Assembly (NCBI GenBank): GCA_038380795.1
Contig: CM076277.1
Coordinates: 1,393,501 to 1,457,500 of the forward strand
Length of the DNA: 64,000 nt
Source of the DNA: Pyrocephalus nanus
Taxonomy: Eukaryota > Chordata > Aves > Passeriformes > Tyrannidae
Reading direction: 5' to 3'
Shown piece after piece: positions 1 to 38,345 of this stretch (its first letter is position 1; each line of letters opens with the position of its first letter). The position numbers and the translations under genes were made by a program. Below the pieces are notes generated by a model, which did not search any database, had not been told where the DNA came from, and saw nothing but the letters and a program-made list of their open reading frames with translations.

Positions 1-1189
1 AGCCCCATTCCTGGTCCCCCTGGGCTGGGTCTGTCTGGGTCTCCCAGGGGAGCAAGTCCCAAAGCTGGACTCAGAAGTGCTCCTGAGGAAGGGGATGGGG
101 TGAGTTCTGGGGCAGGGGAGAAGCAAGGGGCAGAGGCATGACATTGGCTTGAGCAGGGGAAGGGCAATGGGCAGGAGCATGGTCAAGGATAGGGAAAGGG
201 CAGGAGCAGGAATGGGCAGGGCAAGGGTCAAGGGCAGGGACAGAATCAGGGGCAGGGGGAAGGAAATGCAGGGATGGAGCAGGAGCAGGGCAAGGCAGGG
301 GCCACCAGGACCTTAGTAATGACAAAGTGCCAGCTGTTCCAGGCACCCTGAACCTCCTGCTGCCATCAAAGCCTGGTGGGGACAACAGAGCTGGCATCCA
401 CCAGGACTGACAGGAGTGCAATGGGCCCTGCCGTGGAGATGAGGAGCAAAGCCAAGTTGCCTGCAGTAGGCCCAGGGCCTGGGCCAGGCATCACAGTCAT
501 CATGCACCATGCAGGGCACACAGAAAATCCTTCATTAGTACCATTGTGGTTGCACCCACAGGCTCACACCTGTACTGACTGTTTTGAGGGGTGTCATCAG
601 TGGGAAGGGACTGCACTGGGACATTGCACCTCCTCCCTGGTCTGCAGAAGCTTCTCTGGAGGCAGCTGAGGTAGGAGGGTCCCTCAGTCAGGGGTTCCCT
701 CCCTCATCTGCTGAGTCGTGGCTCTGAGGGCTCTGGCCCTGCAGGATGTCAGCACAGACTGGCTCTCCGTGTGCTGCTGTGGCCTCCAAGCAGGTGTTGG
801 CAGTCGCTACAACCATTGCAACAGTCGTGTTGCAAAGAGCCACACATGCACGACCTGCCTGTTGATGCCAAAACAAGGGCTCCATGTGGCCTCAGGGCTC
901 CCTGCTTGGCTCCAGGCGACAGCTGGGGCACAAAGGGGGTGATGGCCACCAGCCACCGAGCATTTGGCTGGAGAGGGATGCCGGCTCACCCATCCCAGCA
1001 CCACACAGGACCTGGCTCTGCAGGGGTCACCTCCTGGACCCCCGTGAGCCAGGACAGGCTGCTGGCATCCGCACCCATCCCTGTCACGCTCCGATGGCCG
1101 GGGAGGGGCCGGCGCGGTGAACATTAACCCCGGGGCGGTGTCTGGGGCTGCCCAGCTGAGCAGCTCCCGCCGCCCCGGCAGCGCCTGCA
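1..1189. other. GC-rich flank upstream of TLDC2, no gene recognised
   Basis: About the first 300 bases are a degenerate purine-rich run built on GGGCAGGG/GGAGCAGG words. The rest is GC-rich with no splice-bounded frame that resembles a known protein. Open frames here (for example the 219-aa minus-strand frame at 807-1466) are proline/glycine/serine-rich, as expected from GC bias. The last 100 bases before the TLDC2 start are CpG-rich and probably hold its promoter and 5' UTR, but I see no clear TATA box. Confidence 0.5.
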
Positions 1190-4289
<3,100 letters not shown>

Positions 4290-4775
4290 CCCCGCCAACC
4301 ACACCTGGGGACAAAGGTGGCACCGGGGGGATGCTTTGACACCGACGTCTCGTGCACAGCTCTTCCCTGCCAGGACCCGCCGAGCCTGTGGGACGGTGCC
4401 AGCCTCGCCCCTGCCTCCCCTCCACCCAACATCCCCAGTTCACTGCCAGCAGCCGGGGGCGCAGCATGAAGGGGACGGAGTGCAGGGGGGTCTCAGCCCT
4501 GCAGCGCTGCTGCCACCGTGCCCAGGGTGGCTGCAGGAGCGGCCCCACGGCGGCCCCGCAGAGCTGCCTGGCTGGGGTGGCAGAGCCACCACGGGAGGGG
4601 GACACGGGAGGGGGACACGGGAGGGTGACACGGCAGCGCCGGCACCGCTGGGCAGAGGATGGAGGAGCAACCTTCGACAGTGGCACGGCGCCGGCAGGAC
4701 CGAGCACGCCCAGGAGCTGGCAGGGCTGGCAGGCAGCACGGTCACCACTCCTCAATAAACGGGCAGAGCTGCGCT
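4290..4775 (+). other. TLDC2: TLDC2 3' UTR with short tandem repeat
   Basis: This is the non-coding tail after the TGA. It carries a short tandem of a GGGAGGGGGACAC-type unit at about 4594-4632 and ends at the poly(A) signal at 4754-4759. GC-rich open frames crossing it have no family resemblance. Confidence 0.65.
4754..4759 (+). terminator. TLDC2: TLDC2 poly(A) signal AATAAA
   Basis: A canonical AATAAA lies 465 bases after the TLDC2 stop codon, the first one downstream on this strand. Cleavage would be expected about 10-30 bases later. Confidence 0.75.
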
Positions 4776-6285
4776 CCCGGCCTCGTCCTTGCCCTGGAAG
4801 CAAAGAATGGCACGGGGAAGGTGCCCGTGGTGGGGAGCAGGGCTGGAGCTGTGCCCTGTCCCAGCCCAGGCCGCAGCAAACGGGGGGGGTCAGCCTGGGG
4901 CACGGCTTCAGGGGGGTGCAGGGACCCATCCCCCCTCTGGCAGAGTCTACTCTCTCCATCCACCCCATCACCCCACAAGGACCAGGCTTCCAGGCTATGC
5001 TGGGCATTCCAGCCCAACCTGCTCCCACCAGGGAGGGGTGATAAGAGCCCTTCTGGACCCCTTCCCACCCAGAGCTCCACAACCTCTTGCCTGGCTTGAC
5101 AGGGTTTAGCTTCTCACTCCTGGATGCTGGGCCAACTCTTCCACCATCCCTGTCCCAGCAGCAGGACCAGCCCCACGGGGATTCCAGACAGGGGTGGTTC
5201 ATGGGGTACCATGGGAGGGCAAGGGCCTGCATGGTTTGACCACATTTGATGTATTTATTATAGGAGCACAACTGGGTGCTGAGCTGAAGGATCACCCCAT
5301 GACCTCACCTGGTGGCCCCATGATCTCACCTCAGCTCCTGCCCCTTAACCTGCAATTTTGTGAAGCCTGGATCCCACTGAGCTCCAGGCTGCAGCACTTT
5401 ACACAGACCCCCACCCTCCCTACCCCACTTGTACCTGCGCTGAACCTCACCAGACATTTCCTTGCTGATTCCTTCTCCCACAGCCCACCCATGCCACCTC
5501 TCCAGCAGCTGTGGCACAGATCCACACAGGCTGTGGGAGATTCATGGAGACAGAAGATGAAGCCAGTGCAGGACTCAGGCAGACAACACACCAACCAGCC
5601 CTGTTTTAAGCATAACCCTTTCATACCCCCTTTCTCCCTACTCTGTTCCTCCCTCCTCCTCCACTTTCAGAATCCCACTGACCCCCTCCACCCTCCCCAG
5701 GTTACAGTCTGACCTGTGACCAAGTTCCAGTTGCCTGTAGCCTCTTGAGAGGCCCCCGGACAGTGGGAGCAAGGAGGCTTGTCTTCCTCCCTTTCTGAAT
5801 CCTCAAAGATAAAAAAAAAGGACGTTTCTCCTGCTGCCCACACCCTTCCCAAGGCTCTGTGCCACTGGTCAGGTCCAACCTCATCACCTCCCTTACCCCG
5901 TGACCCGGGCCCTCAGCCCCACGTCCTCCTCACCCATGGAGGTGCCACGTCTGCCGCTGTGACACGGCCCACAAGTGCAGCCGGGGCCCACAGCAGTCAC
6001 AACAGCCTCCCTGGCACTGGCAGTCTGTGGCCTCCATCTTCAGCCCAGGGAGGAGAGGAGGAACATCTCTGCCTTACAGAAGCTGCTGCTGCTGTGGCAA
6101 ATGGTGGTGGCAGCAGAGAAGGCACCAAAGGTACAAGCCATCACCAAACCGACTGGAGAAAGGCTCCAATAAATTACCCTGTCCACCCAGGAAGACATCA
6201 GGACCCATTCCAGGCCTCTCAGCACTTCCTAAACCCTCACCAACACACAGCCCCTGACTTCACGCCCATTTCACATTTCTGCCAC
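4776..6285. other. Intergenic spacer between TLDC2 and SAMHD1, convergent genes
   Basis: I recognise no coding exon, RNA gene or intact repeat. The sequence is GC-rich with scattered open frames of low complexity. Confidence 0.45.
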
Positions 6286-6289
6286 TAGT

Positions 6290-7260
6290 GCTGGGGTAGG
6301 ATCACAGGCTGGGGCAGAGTGGAGGGACCTCTGCCCAGTCCCTGCTCCCTCAGGGCCACCCAGAGCCGGCTGCCCAGGATGTGCCCAGGTGGCTTTTGAG
6401 TCCCTCCGTGGGTGGAGACTCCACCACCTGAGCACCTGCACCAGCACTCAGCCACCCTCACAATGGAAAAGTGTGTCCTGCTGCTCAGAGGGCCCCTCCT
6501 GTGTGTCACTTTGTGCCATGGCCTCTGGGTCTGTCCCTGGGCACTGCTGAGCAGAGCCTGGCCCCGTCCTTTCTGCACCCTCCCTCCAGGTACTCATCCA
6601 GGCAGTCCCAGCTCTCTCAGCCTCTCCTCATGGCAGAGATGCTCCAGTCCCTCCATCACCGTCATGGCCCTGTGCTGGACTCTCTCCAGTCTGTCCCAGT
6701 TTGTTGTACTGGGCAGCCCAGCTCCGGGCCCAGCACTCCAGGGGTGGCCTCAGCAGTGCAGAGCAGAGGGAAGGGTTCTGTACCTGCTGCCAATACTCAG
6801 CCTAGGGCAGCCCATGACACCACTGGAGCACTTGGCTCAAGAGCAAAGTTGTTGCACATTTGTTGGCTCGTGGCCCTTTCCTCCAAGATGCCTGGCAGGT
6901 GGGTGCCCTCGGCACATCCTGGTGAAGGAGGGTGACCCTCCCCATGTTCAGGACTTTGCACTTCCCCTTGGAGATGATCTTCATGAGGTTCCTGTCAGCC
7001 CCTTTCTCCAGCCAGCTGAGATCCCTCTGGATGCAGCACATCCCTCTGGTGCACCAGCCACTCCTCCCCATCTGGTGTCACCTGCAAACTGGCTGAGGGT
7101 GACCCTGTCCACAGCAATGCACCTCTGGGCCTGGACCCAGCACCAACCCCTGGGTACACCAGTTACTGGCCTCCAACTAGACTTGTGCCACTGAGCCCAG
7201 CCCTTCAGCCAGGTTTGAGTTCACCTCCCTCACCCAAACCCTTCAGCAGCCTGCTGAGCC
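6290..7260 (-). mobile_element. CR1 LINE fragment, ORF2 end and 3' part
   Basis: The plus strand reads as the reverse complement of avian CR1. It has the typical text on first-position chain words such as CTCCAGTCCCTCCATCACC and CTCCAACTAGACTTGTGCCA, which belong to the CR1 reverse-transcriptase C-terminus and 3' UTR. It has many stops and is not coding. Boundaries are approximate. Confidence 0.75.
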
Positions 7261-7589
7261 TGACAGCACCCACTGCTCTCCCTCAGCCTCCAGCCCAGCC
7301 ATTTCAGCACAGGTGACCAGGCTGGTCAAGCACGACTTCTCCCACACCACAGCTGCAGCAGCATCTGAAAAGCTTCCCTGGCCCCTGGAAGGATGCTGAG
7401 CCACAGACTGGTCTGCTGTCCCAGCTGTGAGCACGGCCACGTGGCTGCACCAGGACAGGATCCTCCTCTTGGCACGGGCTGCTCCCACAGCCCCTCCAGC
7501 CCTGCTGCACTGCGAGGAGACAGGAACCAAGAACACACCTCTGCAAGAGGGAGGGTCTTCCACAGGAATACCTCTGGCTCTTTGTGACG

Positions 7590-9463
7590 GCACAGTAAGA
7601 CCATTTTTAATAAAGTTCACACAATGCAATTCTTTAAAAGAATAGTAAAACCATCGTTTATAAATGTATTCTTCAGAGAGGCTCAGATGAACATGCTGGA
7701 AAAAGAAAAGCTCTCAGAACTTAACATTAAGTATAAATTTTTGGTTTAACATAAACAAAAGATCTTTCCCCGAGTATAAAGTGCACCTTTGAAACAGATT
7801 CAAAACAAACCCAAGCAACAATAACAAAATTATATTATTCTGAACAATATTCGATTTTATGCAGACAAGGGACATAAAAGCCTTCACTCTACGATATTGT
7901 TTCTTGAAGACCGAAAAGTTCTTCAAAAGCTTTTAAAGAGGCCACAAGCCCTTCTAACAGTTACCTGGTTTACCTGCAGGTCTGAAATACTGCTAGAGAA
8001 AGGAACAACAGAGGTTACACCTTCATACACATGAGCACAGGCACATAAGAAAGCAGCAGAGTGTGCAACAACGTCTGGTTATTTCAACAAGCAAAATCTG
8101 AGTAAGTACATGGATGCTGATTCTACTTCCCTCTGCCTAACGACATCAGTTCCCCAAATAAAAAGGGCATAGCACCTTCCCACTGGGTTAGTTTTCAGAA
8201 CCTACCCTGGCCACCCACCCCTGACTGTCCAAACTGAACACTCAACGCTTCTCTCCCCATTCCAGATAACAACTCCACAGCGTGTTCTCATTTCTGAGCA
8301 TTACTGAACCTTTCTTCATGTTCTTAGTTCTGAGGGCAGACTTTTTCAAGCTTTTAGGTTTCATTTAATGAAAGCAGCCTTCCTTTAGACCTGAGTAAAA
8401 GATGAGAGGAGAAAGGTCTTCCTTGGTCACTTGTTCAACAGGACAGACATTCAGCAACATTCACACCAGTGATGCCAGTGCAGGAAAACTGTCAGAACCC
8501 TCACAGGTCTGTGAGGGAGAGAAAAATGACACAGGGACAGCCATCAGGAGAAAAAGGCAGGGATCCAAGAATGGAGGGATTCCTGAAGGGCCTGTCTGCC
8601 TAGTACAGTGTAATCCACTAAGAAGGTCACTTGGTGCAGGACGGGCAGAGCCTCTGGCTGGCACTGCCCACCCGTGCCCAGCTGGACGGCTCAGCCCTCC
8701 TGCAACCACTCACACTGGGGACGGTTTTGAGCAGGTTTTGCAGTTCTGACAGTAAAAATGTAACATTCAGTATATCAAAAATACACAATAAAACAGTAAA
8801 AGGCTGCATGGCACTGCAATGCATTGTTACTTCAGTAAAAACTGTGGTCATTCTTATAGCAAAAGTCCTGCATCTCCATCAGCTTTTTGAACATCAGAAA
8901 AATAATATCTGATTATCAAAAAACATTCCCTCTCCCCTGTTCGTTTTTTTTTTTTTTTAAAGGAAATTTGTTTTGCTATTCTTGAACATGCCATCCTCGG
9001 TTATTTCTTCTTTACCTCACTATGTTTTCAGATGCTTACTTATCCCTCTCTTCCCCAGATTCCAAAAAAACCCCAATCCTAAAAACATCAAATCTGAGCT
9101 GGGATTTTTTCTGCTAGCTCATGCAACAGCACAGGCAGCTAAAGAAGGGATCAGGGCTAGACGGAACAGTAAAAACTTGTGGTAACAATGAATTGCAATC
9201 TTTAAAGTTACTCTTGCTACACAGTGCCAATACATTCTAAAGTAAATAAGAACTGAGTATGTTGTAATAAGTTGGTTTTTAAAAGTCTATTTAAAATATG
9301 CACTTTGTTTAAGTATGTACATTAAAACATACTGTATTGTAAATGCATTTCTGCATTGTTCCATGAATCCTCCCAGTCCATCCAAATGGCTTTTAGAAGA
9401 GTTGCTGCTCAGGTTTGCTCATCTTCTGAGGAAGCAGACTGAAGAGTGCCAAAAAGAAACATG
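7590..9463 (-). other. SAMHD1: Probable SAMHD1 3' UTR
   Basis: This is AT-rich, repeat-poor sequence directly after the SAMHD1 stop codon, running to where CR1-like GC-rich DNA begins. No canonical AATAAA was seen on the minus strand. The best candidate end is an ATTAAA variant at 7606-7611. The extent is inferred and no coding frame of note lies inside. Confidence 0.4.
7606..7611 (-). terminator. SAMHD1: Candidate SAMHD1 poly(A) signal ATTAAA
   Basis: This minus-strand ATTAAA lies about 1.85 kb after the SAMHD1 stop. Another ATTAAA lies near 8365. It was chosen only because sequence character changes here. Confidence 0.3.
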
Positions 9464-32531
<23,068 letters not shown>

Positions 32532-32640
32532 CGCGCGCCGCCACCGCGTGCGCCGTGACGTCAGCGGCGCGCGCGGCCCCCTCAGCGCCCCCGGCCTGCC
32601 CGCCCCGGGCTGAGGCTCGGCCTGCAGGGCGGCGGTTCCC
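32532..32640 (-). promoter_or_regulatory. SAMHD1: SAMHD1 CpG-rich promoter with palindromic CRE
   Basis: CpG-dense sequence directly upstream of the SAMHD1 ATG. A full TGACGTCA CRE/ATF palindrome lies at 32556-32563, 25 bases from the ATG, so it may be within the 5' UTR or core promoter. No TATA box is seen. Confidence 0.6.
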
Positions 32641-33320
32641 GGCCCCAGCCCGGTCACGAACACCACACAGCGCCCAGCGCTGCTGCCCAGGGCACCCAAA
32701 CCCCAGCTGGCCTAGGAGCTCGTTCCCAAGACATCAGCGGTGGTGGGAACAGCTGCCCCCCGGCTGCTCCCAGGCGTGGGGATGGACAGCACGGCCGTTG
32801 CAGGCACACGCGGGGCTGGTTTTCACCCGTGCTGTTCACAAGTAGCGTCCCGACACCCTTGAACACAGCTCTGCTTCCCAAGGCCCGAGTGCCACAAAGG
32901 CCCCACAGGGGCCCCGAGACTTTGGCTCCCCAGCACAGACCCCACAGAACAGGGCTGGCAAAATCCCCTCGACCCACCCTGGCAGCTTTCTCAGAGCCGT
33001 GCCCGCCACAGGTGCAGCTGCCCCGATGGACAGGACACTGCACCAGCACAGCTTTGGTGGAGCCTGCACGCCTGCTCGCTGCTCCCAGCGACCCCAGGGA
33101 CTGAGGCAGTGCTCCCTGGGGACACCCTGCTGCTCCACTGCCATCACCAGCACCCCCAGGACATCCCAGGGACCCAAAGCCCTGCACACCTCCCAGCTCC
33201 CTCTGTGCCTCAGCAGTGCTGTGATGCCCAGCACGTGCTGTGCCCACTGCGATGCTGCAGCAGCTCCCAGGGCAAAGGGTACCTGTTGTCTCTTGGCAGG
33301 ATGCACACACATGTTGGATT
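32641..33320. other. Upstream flank of SAMHD1, nothing recognised
   Basis: GC-rich sequence between the CpG promoter and the LTR nest. The long minus-strand frame through here (353 aa at 32654-33715) crosses into the LTR, is compositionally biased and has no known domain, so it is not called. Confidence 0.4.
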
Positions 33321-33324
33321 AACG

Positions 33325-34590
33325 TGGCCAGGCTTAGGGAGTGAGGGGGTACTGGTGGCACAGAAGCTTCTCCCGTGTTGGGCAGGACCAGCTCCAGATG
33401 GCTCCAAGATAGACCCACTGTGGCACAGATGCAGCTGGGGGGGAGGAGAGAGAAGATGCGAGAGCAACAGGCCTGCAGGCACCAAGGGAAGAAGGAGGGG
33501 GAGGAGGTGCTCTGGGTGTCAGAGGAGAGATCCACTTGCAGCCCATGGTGCAGCCCACGGAGGACTCCATGCCAGAACCAGGGGAATGCCCTGAGGAAGC
33601 TGCAGCCCCTGGAGAGCCCGCACAGGCCCAGGCTCCCAGCAGGAATTTCAGCCATGGGGGGGATCCTATGCTGGGGCAGGGGCAGAGCATGAGGAGGGAG
33701 GGGCAGCAGGGACAAAGCATCGTGAACTGAGCCAACCCCCTGTAAGGGGGATACTTTTGATTTAGATGATCAATAGAGCATAGAGGGGTGAGAAAGTGAT
33801 TGTATTAGCATGTGAAACCAGCCAGAGTGTTGTACATTGTAACTTTATTGCACAAGTTGATGGTAAGGCTCATTGTACTTTTAGCAAAGTTTACCGGATG
33901 TCCCTTATTATCACAGCTGAATTCTTCCTTGGCTCGGTTACATTCTGCAAGAGAGATACAAATCCCCTTGAAACACAATGGTAGAGGCCGTCCCTAGGGC
34001 TGAGGAAGGTGATGGAGAGGAAGATGATGTGGGCAGGGGTCGTTGGCCCCTTGCCCTCCAGTGGGGCACACCCAGACTGTTGCCATGAGGGGATGAACGG
34101 GCGCTGTTTGGCTGCCACTCAAGCAACACCTTGTGCTGCGTCCTGGCCCTACGTAGTGTAATGTAGAGCTGATGGAATGGGGTGTCAGCACTGCTGGGTG
34201 GAGCGATGCTCATCCTTCCATCCACACTGTGCTGCTCCGCGGGGACACCCGCCAAGCACGGGCACCGACCAGCCCTGCAGAGCCTGGTAGGCCTGGCCTG
34301 TCTGTGCAGGTGAGCACAGTTTATTGAGAGGAAGCAACAGGGAAAGCAAACGTTTTATATCCTAATGAACCAGTACCCCCTCTTCCCTATCCCTCTGCAA
34401 CACCTGCAGAGAGGAGGTAGGATAGTCAAGCATGAAGCTGAGCCTAGGCAGAAGGGGTGGGTGGGTAGAAAATGGGTTTAGTTTTGGTTTTGTATCTCTT
34501 AATTCTACTCTATTTTTAATTGGAAATCAATTTAATTTATCTTCCCCAATTCCCATCTTTGGCCCATGACAGTAACTAGTGAGTAATCTT
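33325..34590 (+). mobile_element. Bird ERVL-type LTR, split by a nested insertion
   Basis: Two blocks (about 33325-33740 and 34375-34590, perhaps on to 34710) together match from memory a common bird ERVL-type LTR and its leader: GAACTGAGCCAACCCC on the left, and TTAATTGGAAATCAATTTAA, CCCATGACAGTAACTAGTGA on the right. They are separated by 634 bp of unrelated DNA. No gag, pol or env frame is left. Outer ends are approximate. Confidence 0.6.
33741..34374 (-). mobile_element. 634-bp element nested in the ERVL-type LTR
   Basis: The block is flanked by ACCCCC at 33735-33740 and 34375-34380, a 6-bp repeat as left by ERVK-type integration, though a C-run makes this weak. On the minus strand it has ATATAAAA near 34353-34360, an AATAAA about 30 bases on, a second AATAAA near 33848, and it ends CCCTTACA. 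The family is not recognised and no protein is encoded. Confidence 0.5.
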
Positions 34591-34710
34591 CCTGTCCCAT
34601 AAGCTTTTTTGTGGTATTTTCTCCCCACCCTGCTTAGGAGGCGGAGGGAGAGTGCGGCAGGGTGGGCACCTGGCAGCCAACCACAACCCAACCCAACATG
34701 TGTCTGGGAA

Positions 34711-35827
34711 TTCCTTTGTTCTTGTCACAACTTCCTTCCTCCCATAGCTCAGATGTGTAGAGGGGAGAAAATAAACACAACAAAAAAACCCCAAATAACA
34801 AAAAGCCCTTTCTAGGTTTTTCTTGAAGTCTCTGTTTCTGAGGGGCAGAGCTCACATGTTCTACTGTCACGCTACAGTAATTTGCTCTTGTAAGCAAATA
34901 TCCTGCTCTCTCACTTCTTGGCTTTTGCTAGGAAAGTACACTTAATGCTTGCTGTCTGTTTGTCATCTGACTCAGTCTCTCCATCCCATCTGGGTCTCTC
35001 CAAGATTTCCTCAGCATCTGAAACGAAACTGGCTGAGTCTCAGCCATTCAGAGGAAACTTTCTTCTCAGGAGCCTGAAGAGGCAACAGCAGGCCAGATCC
35101 ATTAAGGAGTGCGACCATACAAAATAGCCTCACACCTTCTCCGTGTCCCCTGTCCCACACAAGTCACACACAGACGTCACTGGTGCTTGGCCTTTTAAGA
35201 GCTCTTTGAGGGGGGGAAAGGTGTTGATGGACATGCATCCTGTCTGCAGGCATCTGGAGTGCTCATCCAAAAAAAATTTTAAAAATTCAAGAGGGAGCTC
35301 ATTGCATTTATAGCCTAAAAACAGCAAGGGAAGAATATCCTGACAGCACAGGACATCCTTCTTGGGTGCAATGCAAAACCTGCTCATTTTGTAACACCAG
35401 ATAGACACAAGGTGCAGTAAGAGGACAGGGATTACCAGTTACACTCTCAGGGTAGCAGGAAGAAAAAGAAAAAAAATACTGCACTAGGCAGGGTGTTGTT
35501 CTGAGCAGCATGAAGTCCCTTGTAACCAAACAAAGCACATGAAAAAGGGGAAGGGAGGAAAAAGAATTCATTTTGCACTTGTTTGTGTGCAATTGGGGTG
35601 GCCTGAATGCTGTCCCATCCCCTCCCACCGCTGCACACAGGAAACCCAGTTATGTCTGCTCATGTAACATGGTGCAGAAACCTAAAATTCTGCCAATAGG
35701 TCCCTCTGCAATGGCAAACAAAACTCAAGGCAGATGGTCAAAGTCAGGATGAAGAGAAATATTCCTTTGTAGGGTCTCTATTTTTTTCACTTTACATGTT
35801 TCTTATAGCATTTTCCTGGTGTTCATA
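34711..35827. other. Intergenic, no feature recognised
   Basis: Mixed-composition spacer between the LTR nest and a CR1 fragment. Open frames are short and unsupported. Confidence 0.4.
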
Positions 35828-35975
35828 TAATGGTTAGAATGGTTTGGGTTGGAAGGGACCTTAAACCCCATGTTGTTCCAACCCCCCTCTCATGGGCAGG
35901 GACACCTTCTTCTAGACCAGGTTGCTCCAAGCCCCATCCAGCCTGGCCTTGAACACTTCCAAGGGTGGGGATAGA
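35828..35975 (-). mobile_element. CR1 3' end fragment
   Basis: Reverse complement of the avian CR1 3' tail, starting near AGAATGGTTTGGGTTGGAAG and ending in the GGCCTTGAACACTTCCAAGG block. Confidence 0.88.
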
Positions 35976-37400
35976 CTGGAGAGACTCCATGAAGCAGTGC
36001 CACAAACTGGAAAGTTCACGGCAAAGCCATCTGTGACTTGGCACCAGTTTGTTCCACAGCCTCATCTGTTTGAGCCCCGTATTTACACATGGACTAGCTG
36101 ACATTTGTGTGGCTAAGCCTTGCAAAGCTGTTTTGCTGTGACAGGGAGCCATGACAGAGGACATGTGAGACAAGGCTGAGAAGGTGCTTGCAGTAAAGCT
36201 ATCGCAGCTCGAGTCCTTTGTGCCTCAGCTGAGAGGCAGCGCCGGGGCACGGGAGCACTGCTGTGGCGTACACGAGCAGGGGAAACTCGGCTCCCTGGAA
36301 GCGAAAGTTCCCCATTCCTCAGGTGTACAAACCCTCAGGACGAGGCACGGTGTGAGCCCTGAGCCCCAGCAGCCCTGCCCAGCCTGCAGGTGGAGCAGGG
36401 CAGCACTGGCACCGGCTGTGGCCAGGCTGGGAACCACAAGCATCACCCACCTCTGATGCGCTTCCCCTCCAATGCACTTCCAGTCACTCAAGGAAGCTGA
36501 AAACTTTTAGGAGCTTGACACTGTGTTCAGCTGACACCAGTCTTTCAAGAACTGCTACTTGGGCAGTGATTTATGTGCTTACTGTAAACTTTGATTTTAG
36601 TAACCAGTGTAATCAAACTGAGTAATCGTTGCTCAGTGACTTTGGCCTTAAGACAGATTTCGTCACATTCAGCTTCTTTGGTCTGAGATCCCAGCACTCT
36701 TTACATGCTTACAGTTTCTTTGTAACTTCCCAGTTTCTACTGTGTCCCCAGTTTCAATTCCCACCACTCCTCAGGCATCAAATATGAAAAAACTCCCCAT
36801 GAGTCACAGGACAAGCAACACAAGAAGAGTAATTCCTAACAGGAAACTAAAGAGAAAATCAGTTTCGATTCCCCATGCTGCTTAATTGCACTCTAACCAC
36901 AAATTTTTTTGAGGCCACATCTTAGTACAACTTAGGATGTGGCAACATAATATTAACAAACTGCTTATATGTAAAGAGCTAGCAGATTTATAGTATTCTC
37001 CCCAGGGGTGTTAATAATTTTTTAACTTTGACTCTCTAGAAAGCTGAGCTGTAGTAAGCATGGAAGCTTTGAATCCACTTCAAGGAGTTTTAAGGAGGTG
37101 ATATTTTCATTTGAAGAATTAGTAAAAACCTCTGCCCCAGCAGACAGGATGGTTTGCAAGACTGGGATACAATAGCCTGGTTTCTCTCTACAGGCTGCCC
37201 CCATGCTGTTCTCTCACTGGCAGTCTTGTCTGCCAAAGCAAACTCACAAAGGGAAAAGCCAGCCAGGTTTTCCCAGCTATGCCCTTCAACATCCCCTAAT
37301 CCTTGGGCAATGTTAAGGGACAAACAAACAAATGGGCGTCATTGTGGCACTCTACTATGGGACACTAAGAAACACCTAAATCAATCACCCTTATCTGATT
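35976..37400. other. Intergenic, no feature recognised
   Basis: AT-richer spacer with no exon, RNA gene or repeat that I can identify. Confidence 0.4.
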
Positions 37401-38345
37401 TCGACAGATGGTAACTGGGAATATCACACAGCTGGTACAAGCTGATCCAGAAGATTCCTAAAACACTTGGATCATGTCATGGTACAGGTACTAAGAGAGC
37501 TGACTGGGAAAGGTGCTCTCCTTGATTTGTTGCTTGTTAACAGAAAGGGTTCTGGGAGTGAAGTGATGATTGGGGCTGTCTTGGCCACAGCAATCACGAA
37601 GTGATCGAGTTTAAAATCTCTGTTGACAGGAGGAAAAGTGCCAGCAAAACCTCAACTCTGGACAGGAGAGCAGAGTTCAAGCCGCTCAAGGAATTAGTCG
37701 GTAAGGTTCCCTGGGGAAATGCTTTTGAAGATGCTGAGGTCCATCAGTGCTGGTCACTTTTTAAGCTCCACCTCCAAAAGGCACAGGAGCAGGCAATCCC
37801 CAACTATTAGAAGTCAAACAGGTGAGGCAGGCAGCCAGCTTGGCTGAGCAAGGATCTTCCTCTGGAGCTAAGGCAAAAAAACAAACGTAGTGTGTGGTCA
37901 GTGGGAACAAGGTTAGGTGATGTAGCAGAAACACTGAGCTGCTGCTTATCAGTGTAGGGAGAAAATTCATGCAGCCAAAGCTCAACTGGAGTTGAAGCTG
38001 GGCAGTATTGTGGGGGACAACAAAAAGGGTTTTAAAATACAACAATAGCAAAAGGCAGTGCAGAAATAAAGTCAGCCTCTTACCTTATGAGGATAGTCCC
38101 TCACAAACAGGGAGAGACACAAGGCAGAGGTGCTTAACACCTTCTTTGCTTTGGTCTTCAACACTGATGATGGGCTAAGGGGGTCCCAGTGCCTTGAGCT
38201 GAAGGACCATAACTGCAAGAATGATCAACTCCCAGATGACCCTGACGCTGTGTGGGATCTGCTGCTCCAGATGGATCCCTCTAGGTTTGATGGGATTCAT
38301 CCAATAGTACTCAAATTGCTGGGTGATGATCATGAGGCCAGGTGA
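37401..38345 (+). pseudogene. Decayed CR1 LINE ORF2 (endonuclease to reverse-transcriptase junction)
   Basis: Two frames with frameshifts and stops between them match CR1 ORF2 from memory. At 37601-37810 there is FKISVDRR ... LVGKVPWGNAFEDAEV ... HLQKAQEQAIP; at 38130-38345 there is MLNTFFALVFNTDDG ... DPSRFDGIHPIVLKLL, the start of the reverse-transcriptase region. The element is dead. Its lack of a 3' end marks it as an internal fragment. Confidence 0.85.

Noticed and set aside
6412..7194. 260-aa plus-strand open frame
   Set aside because: Antisense strand of a CR1 fragment.
32532..32699. In-frame upstream ATG at 32699 for SAMHD1
   Set aside because: It would add 56 residues of GC-biased sequence without family resemblance across the CpG promoter and CRE; the 32531 ATG gives the expected short N-terminus.
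32654..33715. 353-aa minus-strand open frame upstream of SAMHD1
   Set aside because: Serine/leucine/proline-rich, crosses an LTR, has no recognisable domain and no splice support.
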